Of a stretch of DNA of 64,000 bases, positions 17,792-26,144 are shown piece by piece; the first letter of the stretch is position 1, and every line of letters starts with the position of its first letter. The position numbers and the translations under genes were made by a program. This DNA is from Candidatus Aminicenantota bacterium (GTDB lineage: Bacteria; Acidobacteriota; Aminicenantia; UBA2199). The stretch is taken from assembly GCA_026393835.1 (NCBI GenBank), contig JAPKZK010000040.1, forward strand, positions 17,484 through 81,483, given 5' to 3'. The notes beneath the pieces were generated by a model, which ran no database searches, was not told the origin of the DNA, and worked only from the letters and a program-made list of their open reading frames with translations.

Positions 17792-19018
17792 TCATTCATC
17801 ATTCATCATTCTATCTTCTCTTCCGCTCTTCCCTATTTTTTCTTCTCTTCTTCTCCTCTTCTCTTCTTCACTTCTATCTTTTTCCGCTCTTCCTTTTTCC
17901 TGCCCCCTTATTTTCATTATTTCATCTCTCATTTCCATCAATTTGTCCGCGGTATCATAATGGATACTGGCGTAATGTGATTTAATTGCATTGTCCAGGT
18001 ATTTGGTAAGAGGTGAAAATTTATCTTTAATGTCCTCCAGAAAAGTCTCCGCTTTTCTTTTAGATCCCCTGTTTTCTCTCCAGAAATGAGCAAGGAGACC
18101 GAGAAAATAATTGGCGCAATGGCCTTCGTCACTCGGAGTTTCCAGAGCAAGGGTTTTCAAGGTGTTTAAAGCAGTAGTCGCAGCGAAATAATCGCCTACC
18201 TTAAAAGCGGACAACCCAATTTCAAAAAGGGCACGAGGATTGGATGAAAAAATTTGGACGATTCTTAGCGTGACTTTAGAAAATCGTAACTCCGCTGCTT
18301 TTTTCCCTATCTCTGTCAGAGACTGGTAGACCAATATTTCATCACCATAAATTGAAAAGTTCACAGCATGGAGCTCTCTAATTATCTTTTCAAGGATATC
18401 GACAGCTAGATTAAAATCTCTTTCATTACCCGGTTTGTCTTTCCCGGTCACTATTTTATTAAAGTGTTTTAAGATTTGATCAAGATTAGCGCAGGAGTAC
18501 TTATCTGATTTCTGTATTTTTCCTACGAGGCTATCTAGTGCATCTAATACAACTTCTTTTTCATACCCGGCTTCGCTACGCTCTCCCATTGTAATCATAT
18601 CTATCGTTTCATCAACCAATAAAGAGCCATCTTTTTCAAATTGTTTTTGTATTTTCTTTCCTAAAAAGGTAGCTACCTTCTCTCTTAGTGTTCTCATTTG
18701 AATTCCCATCCAGATTAGAGGGGCACTCATTAATGCTATAGTAACCAAAAATGACGCACCTATATCTTTATAAGGGAAAAAAGGAGAAGAACAAGGATGC
18801 AAAAACCAGACGAAGCATAATACAAATAAAACAATTAAAATAACAGTTCCCAAAAATGCCCAAATGACTTTTTTCATATATTTATTAATAATGTAGCGAA
18901 TATTCTCCGAAGTATTTTGAAGAACAAAAATAGGAAGTCCAAAAACAAAAATCAACAAAGTAATCAGGGCTTGAATGTAGCCAATACTCCATGCTTCGGT
19001 TAGCGTCGGCGGCGTCAT
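17792..19018 (-). CDS. Membrane protein with helical-repeat cytoplasmic domain (third gene of signalling trio 1)
   Basis: The 408-residue protein has three N-terminal TM segments (QALITLLIFVFGLPIFVL, VIWAFLGTVILIVLFVLCF, ASFLVTIALMSAPLIWMGI). A ~250-residue all-helical cytosolic part follows, probably HEAT/TPR-like (ALFEIGLSAFKVGDYFAATT). The last ~35 residues are charged low-complexity (EEEKRRRREEKIGKSGRED, then MMNDE) encoded by dispersed GAAGAGAAG / ATGATGAAT repeats, so the true C-terminus may have been extended. AGGAG lies inside the receiver gene's end; the stop TAA touches the ATG. The same architecture occupies the same position in trio 2 (52737-54116). It is likely the membrane output or sensor of the kinase/receiver pair; no named family. 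Confidence 0.75.
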   Translation of the reverse strand: MTPPTLTEAWSIGYIQALITLLIFVFGLPIFVLQNTSENIRYIINKYMKKVIWAFLGTVILIVLFVLCFVWFLHPCSSPFFPYKDIGASFLVTIALMSAPLIWMGIQMRTLREKVATFLGKKIQKQFEKDGSLLVDETIDMITMGERSEAGYEKEVVLDALDSLVGKIQKSDKYSCANLDQILKHFNKIVTGKDKPGNERDFNLAVDILEKIIRELHAVNFSIYGDEILVYQSLTEIGKKAAELRFSKVTLRIVQIFSSNPRALFEIGLSAFKVGDYFAATTALNTLKTLALETPSDEGHCANYFLGLLAHFWRENRGSKRKAETFLEDIKDKFSPLTKYLDNAIKSHYASIHYDTADKLMEMRDEIMKIRGQEKGRAEKDRSEEEKRRRREEKIGKSGREDRMMNDE

Positions 19019-19522
19019 TTAAGTTCTCCTATGCTGGAATTTTTTTTGATTATTGATAATTTTTTCTATGAGTCCAAGAAGTATGGTATTGGGTATCCCG
19101 GCTCTCTTTTGTTCAAAAAATTGTATCCCCAGCTTCTCCAGGTCATCTTTTACTTCCTGTTTTCCTTCCACCGTAAAAATTCCAAATTTTTCAGGTGAAA
19201 TCCATCGTGGGATGTTCTTCAATTTAATAGCTGCATCTCTTGGTTTTAAAAGGCTAAAGAGAAGGTTAATACCCAGACGAGCATTAATTCTGTTATAGCC
19301 GGATTTTTTGTATAGGTTTTCCCATTCGGAATCAAAACCGGGTGGTATTCGAATATCCACGATAACCGCATCGAATTGGGAAACCTGTATCTTTTTTACC
19401 GCATCTGCCACATTGAACGCTACGTGCAGGTCATAAGTTGTTGCATTGTTAATTACCGGACCTGCAACATCCGATATTTCCACAAAGGCACCATCTTCAA
19501 TCCATAACACTTTGTATCCCAT
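19019..19522 (-). CDS. Atypical response-regulator receiver (trio 1)
   Basis: The single receiver domain has no output domain. Acidic pocket VLWIEDGAF is at the N-terminus and the phospho-acceptor Asp is in AVIVDIRIPPG. The loop after it is expanded (residues ~65-95) compared with CheY. The start at 19522 (MGYKVLWIED) is preferred: the upstream ATG at 19534 lies in GGAGGGAAAA, which serves as SD for the second ATG. It sits immediately after the kinase and before the membrane protein; probably it passes phosphoryl groups from the PAS kinase to a protein-protein target. Confidence 0.82.
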   Translation of the reverse strand: MGYKVLWIEDGAFVEISDVAGPVINNATTYDLHVAFNVADAVKKIQVSQFDAVIVDIRIPPGFDSEWENLYKKSGYNRINARLGINLLFSLLKPRDAAIKLKNIPRWISPEKFGIFTVEGKQEVKDDLEKLGIQFFEQKRAGIPNTILLGLIEKIINNQKKFQHRRT

Positions 19523-19540
19523 TTTTCCCTCCATGCCAGT

Positions 19541-21745
19541 TTATTTTAATTGATATATGGGTAATTTAAACACCGCCGTTGTCAAAAAAGGTTTTGAGTA
19601 ATCATATTCATCTTCTCCTGAAGCAGGGAAACTTTTTATCGTTACATCCCCCCCATGATTCCGTGCTGTCTCCCGGGCATCGGTTAGACCTATACCGGTT
19701 CCCATTCTCTGTCGATCTCCTGAATATTTGCCGCGGTAACCGAATTTGAAAATCAAATCGTTGTCTATTTCTTCCTTTGCTATTGGGACTCCATAATTTT
19801 GAAATTCCACATGCACTTCATTGTGAAAAGAAACCGCTTTAATATTAATCCACGGTTTCTTACCAATCTCCCGGTGCCAACTATATTTGATGGCATTGTA
19901 CAACAAGTTGGATAACGCGCGAAGAACGCTTCTTTCATCGACCTTTACCTGGGCTTGGCAGGATTGATATTCCTGAACGATTTCAACTCTCCGTTGCTGT
20001 GCAAATAGATGAAGCTGGTAAACGGCTGTCTGAATCAACGTGGAGATTTTGCAGATTGTGGGAAGATCCGGTGGGCGCTGCTGGAAAATGACATACTCGC
20101 GAAATGCCCGGATGGAATAATCAACCTCAACAATTGTGTCAAGCGCCTGGTGAATCTTTATTAAGCAACAAACCCTTTCCAACTCCTTCGCTTTATTAAA
20201 AAAATCCCGAATCAAATCACGAAGGAATATCCCTTTTCCCATTTTATCATAAATATCAAGGACAGTACCGGATGAGTTATGTAAGGCGGCAACCTGGAAT
20301 TCAGGGTAAGGAGTTCTCGTCTGGTATTCATCGAGAAATTTCATTTGATTCTCAAGCGTATTCCAATCTTCATCTGGAAGAGCATCCCGGCGTTCCGGAG
20401 ACTTATTTTTTAATTCCACCAGTTTACTCACCGCATTTTTTAAGTTTCTTACCGGCTCTTTTATTGCTTCAATGGCCTTTTCAATGGTTAACATTTCATT
20501 AGTTCCGAATATATCCGGTCCCAGTGCTTTGAGTACCGGTTTTATGGCTTGTTCCAGGGTAACCAGGGCAGTAGAATAAAAGTGTAAGGTTTTTCCGATA
20601 TCGTCTCGCAACTCTCGCAGTGCAACCATATTAGAGGTATTTATTACGATTCCGGCTCTTCCCGTAATTTTTCCCGCTCCATCGGGGAGGATACGGCAAT
20701 ATACGTCCAATGGTATTATTTGCCCTTTGGCCGTCTTCGCTCTTATAGGAATACCTTCTGTTATTTCATGTTTGTTATATCTTTCAGTGATTTCTTTTAT
20801 AAAATCTTCATAATCTTTTTCCGATGCATATACTTTCTTTACCTCTATCCCAAGAATATCTTTCATATTATATTCGAACATGTCGGCAAATGCTTTATTG
20901 CACTGGGAAATGACATCTTCTCCCTGATCGTTTTTTCCCACCATATAGGTGCCCACAGGAATTGAATCCCGTATCTGTCGATAATTCTCCTCATCGGTTA
21001 CATCCTGGATTGTTCCCTCCCTACCGATATATGTCACGCCATCCGTATCCATTTTTTTATATGAACACACAGAAATATAACAGCGCTCTTTGTTTTTTTT
21101 GAATAACTCCACTTTTTCATTTACAACAAATCCTTGTTCCATTATCAATTTATCAAACCTTCTCGCTTCTCCTGGGTCAACATATAGCTCTTTGATTTGT
21201 ATTCTTTCCAATTCGGAAGGTTTTTCGTAACCTAATATATCCGCAAATGCTTTATTTACACGGACAATTTTGCTTTGCGCATCCAGCTTATAAACGCCCA
21301 CCGGTAATTTATCGAACATTTGGTGATGGCTTTCTTCATCAGTTACATCCACTAGGCACCCGGCGTAACCGATAATTTCACCGGTTCTAGGGGCTTTAAC
21401 AGACCTAGAATAATCCTGTACCCATATTTTCTGACCATTTACTTTGAAAAGAATTACTTTTTTTTCTAAACATCCCCCCCTTGCTTCAGCTTCCTCAAGT
21501 TCTTTCAACATGCGTTCTCTTTCGCCAGTGTCCCAATAATAATCATTGATATTTGCATTAACATCCTCTCCGTTCTGGGGAAGTTTGAGGATATGTCTTA
21601 CTTTTGAATTACAGCGAACAAAATCTCCGTCCTTTGTTATTAGATATACACCAATGGGAAGGTTACCCGGCAAAGTGCATTGATAGAAATCTCTTGACGC
21701 TTCAATTACTTCTTCTTTTAAGTTCTCTTTCTCCTGTGTTTTCAT
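19541..21745 (-). CDS. Triple-PAS sensor histidine kinase (trio 1)
   Basis: The soluble 734-residue kinase has no TM segments. Three PAS domains share a (L/I)PxGxY start (~30-130, ~145-255, ~262-375), each with PAC-like ends and C-N-K-A-F-A-type cores. A helical dimerisation region has His388 in DIGKTLHFYSTAL; this His aligns with that of the trio-2 kinase, but the canonical following Pro is missing. The HATPase domain (~610-734) has an N-box LLYNAIKYS, and GTGIGL as G2. AAGGAGG precedes the ATG. It likely senses a cytosolic ligand or redox cue and phosphorylates the receiver encoded next. Confidence 0.87.
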   Translation of the reverse strand: MKTQEKENLKEEVIEASRDFYQCTLPGNLPIGVYLITKDGDFVRCNSKVRHILKLPQNGEDVNANINDYYWDTGERERMLKELEEAEARGGCLEKKVILFKVNGQKIWVQDYSRSVKAPRTGEIIGYAGCLVDVTDEESHHQMFDKLPVGVYKLDAQSKIVRVNKAFADILGYEKPSELERIQIKELYVDPGEARRFDKLIMEQGFVVNEKVELFKKNKERCYISVCSYKKMDTDGVTYIGREGTIQDVTDEENYRQIRDSIPVGTYMVGKNDQGEDVISQCNKAFADMFEYNMKDILGIEVKKVYASEKDYEDFIKEITERYNKHEITEGIPIRAKTAKGQIIPLDVYCRILPDGAGKITGRAGIVINTSNMVALRELRDDIGKTLHFYSTALVTLEQAIKPVLKALGPDIFGTNEMLTIEKAIEAIKEPVRNLKNAVSKLVELKNKSPERRDALPDEDWNTLENQMKFLDEYQTRTPYPEFQVAALHNSSGTVLDIYDKMGKGIFLRDLIRDFFNKAKELERVCCLIKIHQALDTIVEVDYSIRAFREYVIFQQRPPDLPTICKISTLIQTAVYQLHLFAQQRRVEIVQEYQSCQAQVKVDERSVLRALSNLLYNAIKYSWHREIGKKPWINIKAVSFHNEVHVEFQNYGVPIAKEEIDNDLIFKFGYRGKYSGDRQRMGTGIGLTDARETARNHGGDVTIKSFPASGEDEYDYSKPFLTTAVFKLPIYQLK

Positions 21746-21923
21746 CTCTACCTCCTTATTACATTTTTTTCTTTTTATTCAATAGAAAGAATTATATCAA
21801 AATTTTTTTAAAATTTCAATCCCAAAAAATAAAATACCCTCGGATTTTATCTGGAATTTTTTATCATTACCTATTACATGTCGACCCAATGAAAAATTTT
21901 GAAAAAATTCCAATTAAAAAATG

Positions 21924-21952
21924 TTGACTTTTTCCCCCCCATATGTTATTGT
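21924..21952 (+). promoter_or_regulatory. Promoter of the TPR-kinase operon
   Basis: TTGACT (21924-21929) and TATTGT (21947-21952) are separated by 17 bp, followed by a ~30-nt leader with AGGAGG before the ATG at 21987. Confidence 0.55.
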
Positions 21953-21986
21953 TGTTTTTAAATTTTAAATTCTTCAGGAGGATGCT

Positions 21987-24074
21987 ATGAAAGGCAGAAT
22001 TTATTTTAAATTGAAATGCCTGGGAAATGGATGGGCGGCTGAATTAAAAGCAAAAATTGGTGTAAGCACAATTCTTATTGCCCTTTTCCTTTTTAGCTAC
22101 GGCTGCTCGACAAAGGCAGAGATAGACTTAATCGGCATGAAGAAGGGCATCCTGGAAGAGTTACTCCGCGTAACGCCGGAAAATCCCTTGAAAGTAGACA
22201 TTTTGAATGAACTGGCTTATCAGGAGTCCTGGAATGGGGGGCAAACACCTCTTGATAATGTCAATTCTGCGAAAAAACTGGCTGAGCAGATAGACTACAA
22301 AGAGGGGCTCGTCGAGGCCCGGTATATTTTAGGGTTGATTTATTTTTTAAGAGGCGAATTTGATAAGTCTAAAACATCTTGTGAAGAAAGCCTGGATTTA
22401 GCCAAGCGTATTAAATACAGTACGGGAGAAGCAATGGCCTACAATGGAATTGCCAGGTATCACCAGGTCAGGGGGGAATATGCAGAGGCATTGAAAAATT
22501 TTTTAAAAAGCGAAGCGATATGTAAAAACAGCGCTGATAAAAAAGACAAGCGAGCGCTTGCCGGGGCCTATTATGGCCTTGGAGCCCTCTACTACTATGA
22601 CCCAGAGGATTATAAAGAAGCATTGAAATATTTTGGAAAGTATCGTAGGTTTGGGAAGGAAATAGGAGATAATATTATTATTATTTCCGGCGATTATACG
22701 ATAGGCGAAATGTGGCAGAATCTGAACCAATACGATAAAGCTAAAAGATTTTTTTGGGACTGCGTAGAAAAGAGTAATGAGATCGGATTGATATATAATA
22801 CAGCTAATGCGTATGAGGGATTGGGGGATGTCGCTACTGCGCAAAAAAAGTATGAGGAAGCTCGACTATATTATGAAAAAAGCCACCAACATTTTTTAAA
22901 AACTGAAAATGCTTTACAGGTGGCGGAAATCAAAAAAAGATTGGGCGGACTATATAATAAAATGGGAGAAGATTTTCAAAAAAAAGAGTACTATAAAAAA
23001 GCTCTTGAATATTTGCGAGAAGCTTTAAAGATAGCGATTGACTCAAATATCCCTAAAACCGTTGAGAAAATCTGTAATGAAATTATTTTCGCATACAACA
23101 GATTAAATCATTATAAATCCGAGTTCCTTTGTAATAAATTACTCAAGGAGATAAAAGAATTCCTCCTTAAAAACGAAATGTTAAAACAGAAATTGATCCT
23201 CGATTTTGAAAAAGCTGCTGAAAAAGAAAGGTTAAAAAGGACATTTCTGATAATAGGATTAATCGGTTTATCGATAGTCCTGGTGGTGGTATTAAGGTTA
23301 TCAATTAAATTACGGAAGCAAAAGGTAAAAATCGAAGACCAGGCCAAACGATTAGAAGAAGCATTGATAAAAGAGAAAGAACTCAGCGATCATAAAGACG
23401 ATTTGATGAAAACAGTATCCCATCAATACAAAACTCCCCTGGCCAACATCAATTCCACTGTCCAGGTTTTAAGAGATTATTTACCGAAATTAACTCCGCA
23501 AGAAATCGAAAACCAGTATAACAAAATTTTATCAAACCTTGAGAGAATGGCCCACCTCATTGATCAGCTACTAAAATTTGGGAAAATTTTTACCCCGGCA
23601 GAACACGACCTGGATCGAATCTGTCGGGATTTCATCGAAGAACTCAAATCTAATGAAGGCGATAAACATAATATTGAATTTACTTCTTCGGGAGATTGTG
23701 GTAAAATAAAAGTAGACAAAGATTACCTGGAAATCATACTGCAAAATTTGGTGAACAATTCCATTAAATTCTCCTCGGAGGGAAGCAAGATCAGCTTAGA
23801 ACTATTCTGCGATAAAGAGTCGGCAGTGATTAAAGTCTCGGATAACGGGATAGGAATCCCGGAAGATTACTTAAAAATGCCTTTCGAACGGTACCACCGC
23901 GGCAGCAATGTAGGCGCTGTCCAGGGAACAGGACTGGGCCTGGCCATCGTAAAACGATACACTGACCTGCACTGCGGAGATATATCCATCGATAGCCATT
24001 TAAACGCCGGTACGACAGTTACACTAAAAATCCCCAGAATAGCTTGCGAAAAAAAAGGAGTTAGTTATGAATAA
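21987..24074 (+). CDS. TPR-domain sensor histidine kinase, lipoprotein-like N-terminus
   Basis: The 695-residue protein begins with a hydrophobic segment ending in LFSYGCS (Cys40), a possible lipobox. Residues ~60-380 are tetratricopeptide repeats in the periplasm. One TM helix (LIIGLIGLSIVLVVVLRLSI, ~412-434) leads to a coiled coil, a HisKA domain with H-box TVSHQYKTPLANINS (His479), and a HATPase domain (N-box LVNNSIKFS; G boxes DNGIGIP and GTGLGLAIV). Autophosphorylation at His479 should feed the CheY-like protein encoded next, whose ATG overlaps this stop. Strong AGGAGG. The structure resembles TPR-kinases common in Bacteroidota and related phyla. Confidence 0.9.
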   Translation: MKGRIYFKLKCLGNGWAAELKAKIGVSTILIALFLFSYGCSTKAEIDLIGMKKGILEELLRVTPENPLKVDILNELAYQESWNGGQTPLDNVNSAKKLAEQIDYKEGLVEARYILGLIYFLRGEFDKSKTSCEESLDLAKRIKYSTGEAMAYNGIARYHQVRGEYAEALKNFLKSEAICKNSADKKDKRALAGAYYGLGALYYYDPEDYKEALKYFGKYRRFGKEIGDNIIIISGDYTIGEMWQNLNQYDKAKRFFWDCVEKSNEIGLIYNTANAYEGLGDVATAQKKYEEARLYYEKSHQHFLKTENALQVAEIKKRLGGLYNKMGEDFQKKEYYKKALEYLREALKIAIDSNIPKTVEKICNEIIFAYNRLNHYKSEFLCNKLLKEIKEFLLKNEMLKQKLILDFEKAAEKERLKRTFLIIGLIGLSIVLVVVLRLSIKLRKQKVKIEDQAKRLEEALIKEKELSDHKDDLMKTVSHQYKTPLANINSTVQVLRDYLPKLTPQEIENQYNKILSNLERMAHLIDQLLKFGKIFTPAEHDLDRICRDFIEELKSNEGDKHNIEFTSSGDCGKIKVDKDYLEIILQNLVNNSIKFSSEGSKISLELFCDKESAVIKVSDNGIGIPEDYLKMPFERYHRGSNVGAVQGTGLGLAIVKRYTDLHCGDISIDSHLNAGTTVTLKIPRIACEKKGVSYE

Positions 24075-24447
24075 GTTGAAAATCTTGGTAATAGAAGACG
24101 AAAAAGATCACTTGGAAGACATTTGCTTTGTCCTGGAACAGGCAGGATATAAAACGATCAAATCTGAAAACGGAGAAAAAGGCCTGGAAATGGCAAAAAA
24201 CCAGAAACCGGATATAATAATTTGTGATCTTAATATGCCCCCGGGGCTGACGGGCTATCAAGTCCTCGAGGAAATCAGAAAAGACCCCGGGACGGCACTG
24301 ATACCATTTATTATTCTAACTGTTTTCCCCAGGCAAGACGATGTAGACATAGAATTTAGACTGAAAGTACAGGACTATATTGTCAAGCCTTTTAATTTCA
24401 ATGATTTATTGGCCCGGGTCCAACGATGCCTGGAGGAGAAGAAATAG
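24067..24447 (+). CDS. CheY-like response regulator
   Basis: The 126-residue receiver has a complete active site: acidic pair in VIEDEKD, phospho-acceptor Asp in IIICDLNMPPG, Thr/Ser in FIILTVF, and Lys in YIVKPFNF. It has no output domain. It overlaps the TPR-kinase by 8 bp and has AAAGGAG upstream, so it is the cognate partner. It probably acts through protein contacts. Confidence 0.92.
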   Translation: MNKLKILVIEDEKDHLEDICFVLEQAGYKTIKSENGEKGLEMAKNQKPDIIICDLNMPPGLTGYQVLEEIRKDPGTALIPFIILTVFPRQDDVDIEFRLKVQDYIVKPFNFNDLLARVQRCLEEKK

Positions 24448-24467
24448 ACTGTGGTGAATAAAGAACC

Positions 24468-24514
24468 CACGGATAAAAGGGAAGGTGAGAAGTTAAGGGG
24501 GTGAGAAGGTAAGA
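24468..24514 (+). repeat. 47-bp dispersed repeat, left copy
   Basis: The segment CACGGATAAAAGGGAAGGTG... recurs at 25856-25902 with only a few mismatches. The two copies bracket the pair of 21-bp arrays. Confidence 0.6.
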
Positions 24515-24710
24515 AAAAACAAGGAAGAACGGAAGCGAGGAAGCTTATCGGGAACAAAAGCGCCATCCTTCAACAACAAAAAAACGCCTACTCCAACTGA
24601 AATCAATCAGATCAGTGCAGCCGATGGCATTATCTCAATGACGGGATAGGCGAAATTTTCTTAACTCCTTAGTGTTCCTTTGTGCCTTTGTGGCTGTTTT
24701 CAATACCCCG

Positions 24711-25131
24711 GAAAGATTTTTCCGACCTTCCCAAAGATTTTTCCTACCTCCTGAAAGATTTTCTTGGCCTTCCGCAAGATTTTTCTTACCTCCGGGAAGA
24801 TTTTCCTGACCTTCCCAAAGATTTTTCTCACCTTCCGCAAGATATTCTTGGCCTTCCGAAAGATTTTTCCGACCTTCCGAAAGATTTTCTTGGCCTTCCC
24901 AAAGATTTTCCGAAGCTTCCGAAAGATTTTTCTTGCCTCCGGGAAGATTTTCCGAAGCTTCCGAAAGATTTTCCAGACCTTCCGAAAGATTTTTCCTACC
25001 TCCTGAAAGATTTTCTTGACCTTCCGAAAGATTTTTCTTACCTCCGGGAAGTTTTTCTGAGGCGCAGGCAAGATTTGTCACAACCCCGGGAAGTTTCTCC
25101 ATAACTCCCGGAAGTGCCCTCAATGGCAACG
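24711..25131. repeat. 21-bp tandem repeat array A (~20 units)
   Basis: Units such as GAAAGATTTTTCCGACCTTCC follow each other with an exact 21-bp period from 24711. About 16 units are well conserved and the last four decay progressively. Because 21 is a multiple of three and units lack stops, four frames stay open and show heptapeptide periods (LPKDFSY on plus, NLSEGQE on minus). None has an SD or a credible start, so I treat it as non-coding. Confidence 0.85.
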
Positions 25132-25401
25132 GAAGTGCATTTCTGCCGAAACTTTGCCGCCAAGGATTTTTTCTCTTTTTCTTCGCGGTACTTCGCGTTC
25201 TTCGCGGCTATTTTTTACATCCGCATAAGCCACTCTTTAAAAACCGGGTTCGAGATGGAGTAGCTCGTAATTTTACGTGTCGTAATTTTACGAGTTGAGT
25301 TACGCTGACATACCTTTTAAGTCAAATCAATCGATGGGGCCTTATTTCTACCGGACCGCTTTACTTTAACTGGCCCCGGGAGATACGAGAACCGGTTGGG
25401 A
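25132..25401. other. Intergenic dispersed motifs between arrays A and B
   Basis: There is no gene. It contains CTTTGCCGCCAAGG (also near 15968), CTTCGCGGTACTTCGCG, and a doubled CGTAATTTTACG near 25270. These are short words scattered through the window. Confidence 0.5.
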
Positions 25402-25821
25402 AAGGTTAACAAACTAGGGCAAAAGGTAATCACAGCGCCAAAAAAGATAATGGTACAGACTGAAAGGGACAATCGACCAGGAAAGAAGGTCACCATCGAT
25501 GCAAAAAGGGTCATTGTTCATTCAAATAAGATCAACATCCATTCGAATAGGGTCATCATTCACACCAATGGGGTCATCATCGATACCAGCAGGACAAACA
25601 CACTGCCTGTGAAGACCAACGATTACCCTTTTTGTTTATCGATTTACCTTTTTTCTATACTTGTTTATCTTATTTTAGAGTACAGTTGCCCATCGTTGTT
25701 GTGTGTTGATCTTATTTTATTGGATGTTGATCTTATTTCGCTGTGTTTTGATCTTATTTTATTGAACGCTGATCTTTTTTTCTATTCGATCTATCTTTTT
25801 TGGTCGCCGGTTTACCCCTTT
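25402..25821. repeat. 21-bp tandem repeat array B (20 units, orientation switch)
   Basis: Twenty 21-bp units run without register loss from 25402 to 25821. Units 1-11 resemble AAGATCAACATCCATTCGAAT; units 12-20 resemble TTATTGGATGTTGATCTTATT, which is the reverse complement type (AAGATCAACATCC at 25528-25540 matches GGATGTTGATCTT at 25722-25734). The array is therefore inverted about its centre near 25632. The open frames are a by-product of the period. Confidence 0.75.
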
Positions 25822-25855
25822 TGATTGCCATGAAAATAAAGTAGCCACGGACGAA

Positions 25856-25902
25856 CACGGACAAAAGGGAAGGTGAGAACTTAAGAGGGTAAGAAGGTAA
25901 GA
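25856..25902 (+). repeat. 47-bp dispersed repeat, right copy
   Basis: Near-identical to 24468-24514 and in the same orientation. The following ~240 bp to the next gene hold only other dispersed words (AATTCGTG repeats at 26041-26068). Confidence 0.6.
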
Positions 25903-26109
25903 TGGCGAGGGAAATTTCTGAACCAGGATGAGTAGGATAATTGGATGATCAGGATGTTAATTTCGGATGCCCCCCCCATTATCCCGTGTATCCTTTAATC
26001 CTGGTAATCCCGGTTCAGACAATTATCTTTTAATTTTAAAAATTCGTGCTAATTCGTGTCATTCGTGGGAGAAACTACGGACCAGGCAAACATTGACCTC
26101 CAGGGATGG

Positions 26110-26138
26110 TTGACATTTTTACCGATTCATCTTATTAT
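26110..26138 (+). promoter_or_regulatory. Promoter placing transcription start on the ATG of the second AAA-nuclease gene
   Basis: TTGACA (26110-26115) and TATTAT (26133-26138) are separated by 17 bp. The ATG begins 6 nt after the -10 box and there is no SD, so the mRNA is predicted to be leaderless. Confidence 0.65.
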
Positions 26139-26144
26139 TAACCC

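Noticed and set aside
24635..25129. Long open frames on both strands in array A as protein-coding genes
   Set aside because: Open frames follow from a 21-bp stop-free repeat. Starts are TTG or internal, there is no SD or promoter, and four frames are open at once.
25396..25824. Open frame across array B as a 142-residue protein
   Set aside because: It is the 21-bp register effect again. Composition changes abruptly where the array inverts, and there is no start signal.
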